A stretch of DNA of 23,208 nucleotides. Source: Bacteroidales bacterium UBA1410. Lineage in GTDB: Bacteria; Bacteroidota; Bacteroidia; Bacteroidales; Dysgonomonadaceae. The DNA lies in contig DBPW01000029.1 in the NCBI GenBank assembly GCA_002305015.1, positions 1 to 23,208 on the forward strand, given 5' to 3'. Below, piece after piece: positions 23,153 to 23,208 of the stretch. The translations under genes were made by a program, and so were the position numbers. The notes under the pieces are model-generated. The model was not told the DNA's origin and did no database searches. It saw nothing but the letters and a program-made list of their open reading frames with translations. The first letter of the stretch is position 1. Every line of letters begins with the position of its first letter.

Positions 23153-23184
23153 TTTGGTTTTTTAAAATAAAGATTTTACCTTTG
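23153..23184 (+). promoter_or_regulatory. Strong promoter for a gene beyond the window
   Basis: TTTG at 23153-23156, a 20-base spacer and TACCTTTG at 23177-23184 give a textbook Bacteroidota promoter. Downstream, TTGC-aagaaa-GCAA forms a short inverted repeat at the window end. The gene it drives lies outside. Confidence 0.7.
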
Positions 23185-23208
23185 CACTCGCTTTTGCAAG
23201 AAAGCAAT

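Overview
The window looks like a chromosome segment of a Bacteroidota bacterium, probably order Bacteroidales. Most intergenic gaps carry the Bacteroidota-type -7 box TAnnTTTG, in places with a TTG/TTTG about 20 bp upstream and with little Shine-Dalgarno signal, and the proteins read like Bacteroidales homologues. No rRNA, tRNA, CRISPR array or complete insertion sequence was seen.

Layout. (1) 1-1902: a secreted TlpA-like thioredoxin-fold protein (minus strand), preceded by a decayed AlkD-like DNA alkylation repair gene. (2) 2067-3627: a three-gene toxin-antitoxin-chaperone (TAC) module made of a HigB/RelE-like toxin, an XRE antitoxin with a C-terminal tail and a SecB-like chaperone, behind two palindromic operator-like sites. 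(3) 3725-4609: an EamA/DMT transporter (minus). (4) 4999-7409: a minus-strand arsenic operon arsR - broken arsC - arsM - acr3, which keeps As(III) efflux and methylation but has lost its arsenate reductase. (5) 7462-10606: a GH172 (DUF2961) secreted glycoside hydrolase and a PfkB fructokinase-like enzyme, bracketed by two direct copies of an unusual ~120-130 bp repeat with a REP-like bulged hairpin. (6) 10806-19853: a type I restriction-modification operon, hsdM - fic - shortened dinD - hsdS - DUF4917 (SIR2-like) - hsdR. (7) 19906-21495 (minus): a composite protein in which an HUH/Y1 (RAYT-like) transposase domain sits inside an Eco57I-type adenine methyltransferase scaffold whose SAM-binding and NPPY motifs are both degenerate. 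(8) 21679-23103: adenosylhomocysteinase (ahcY), followed by a very good promoter for a gene beyond the window.

How the parts relate. Regions 2 and 6 are typical defence or stress cargo. The type I operon keeps all three Hsd subunits and carries three accessory genes. A set of three identical 12-mers at an exact 20-bp pitch before fic suggests that fic is separately autoregulated inside the operon. The methyltransferase/transposase fusion at 19906-21495 and the REP-like repeats at about 7.9 and 10.5 kb are the most novel elements. Whether the fusion protein acts on those repeats is an untested hypothesis. Several genes carry internal deletions (alkD, arsC, dinD and a remnant before the kinase), so this segment appears to be eroding between its functional modules.
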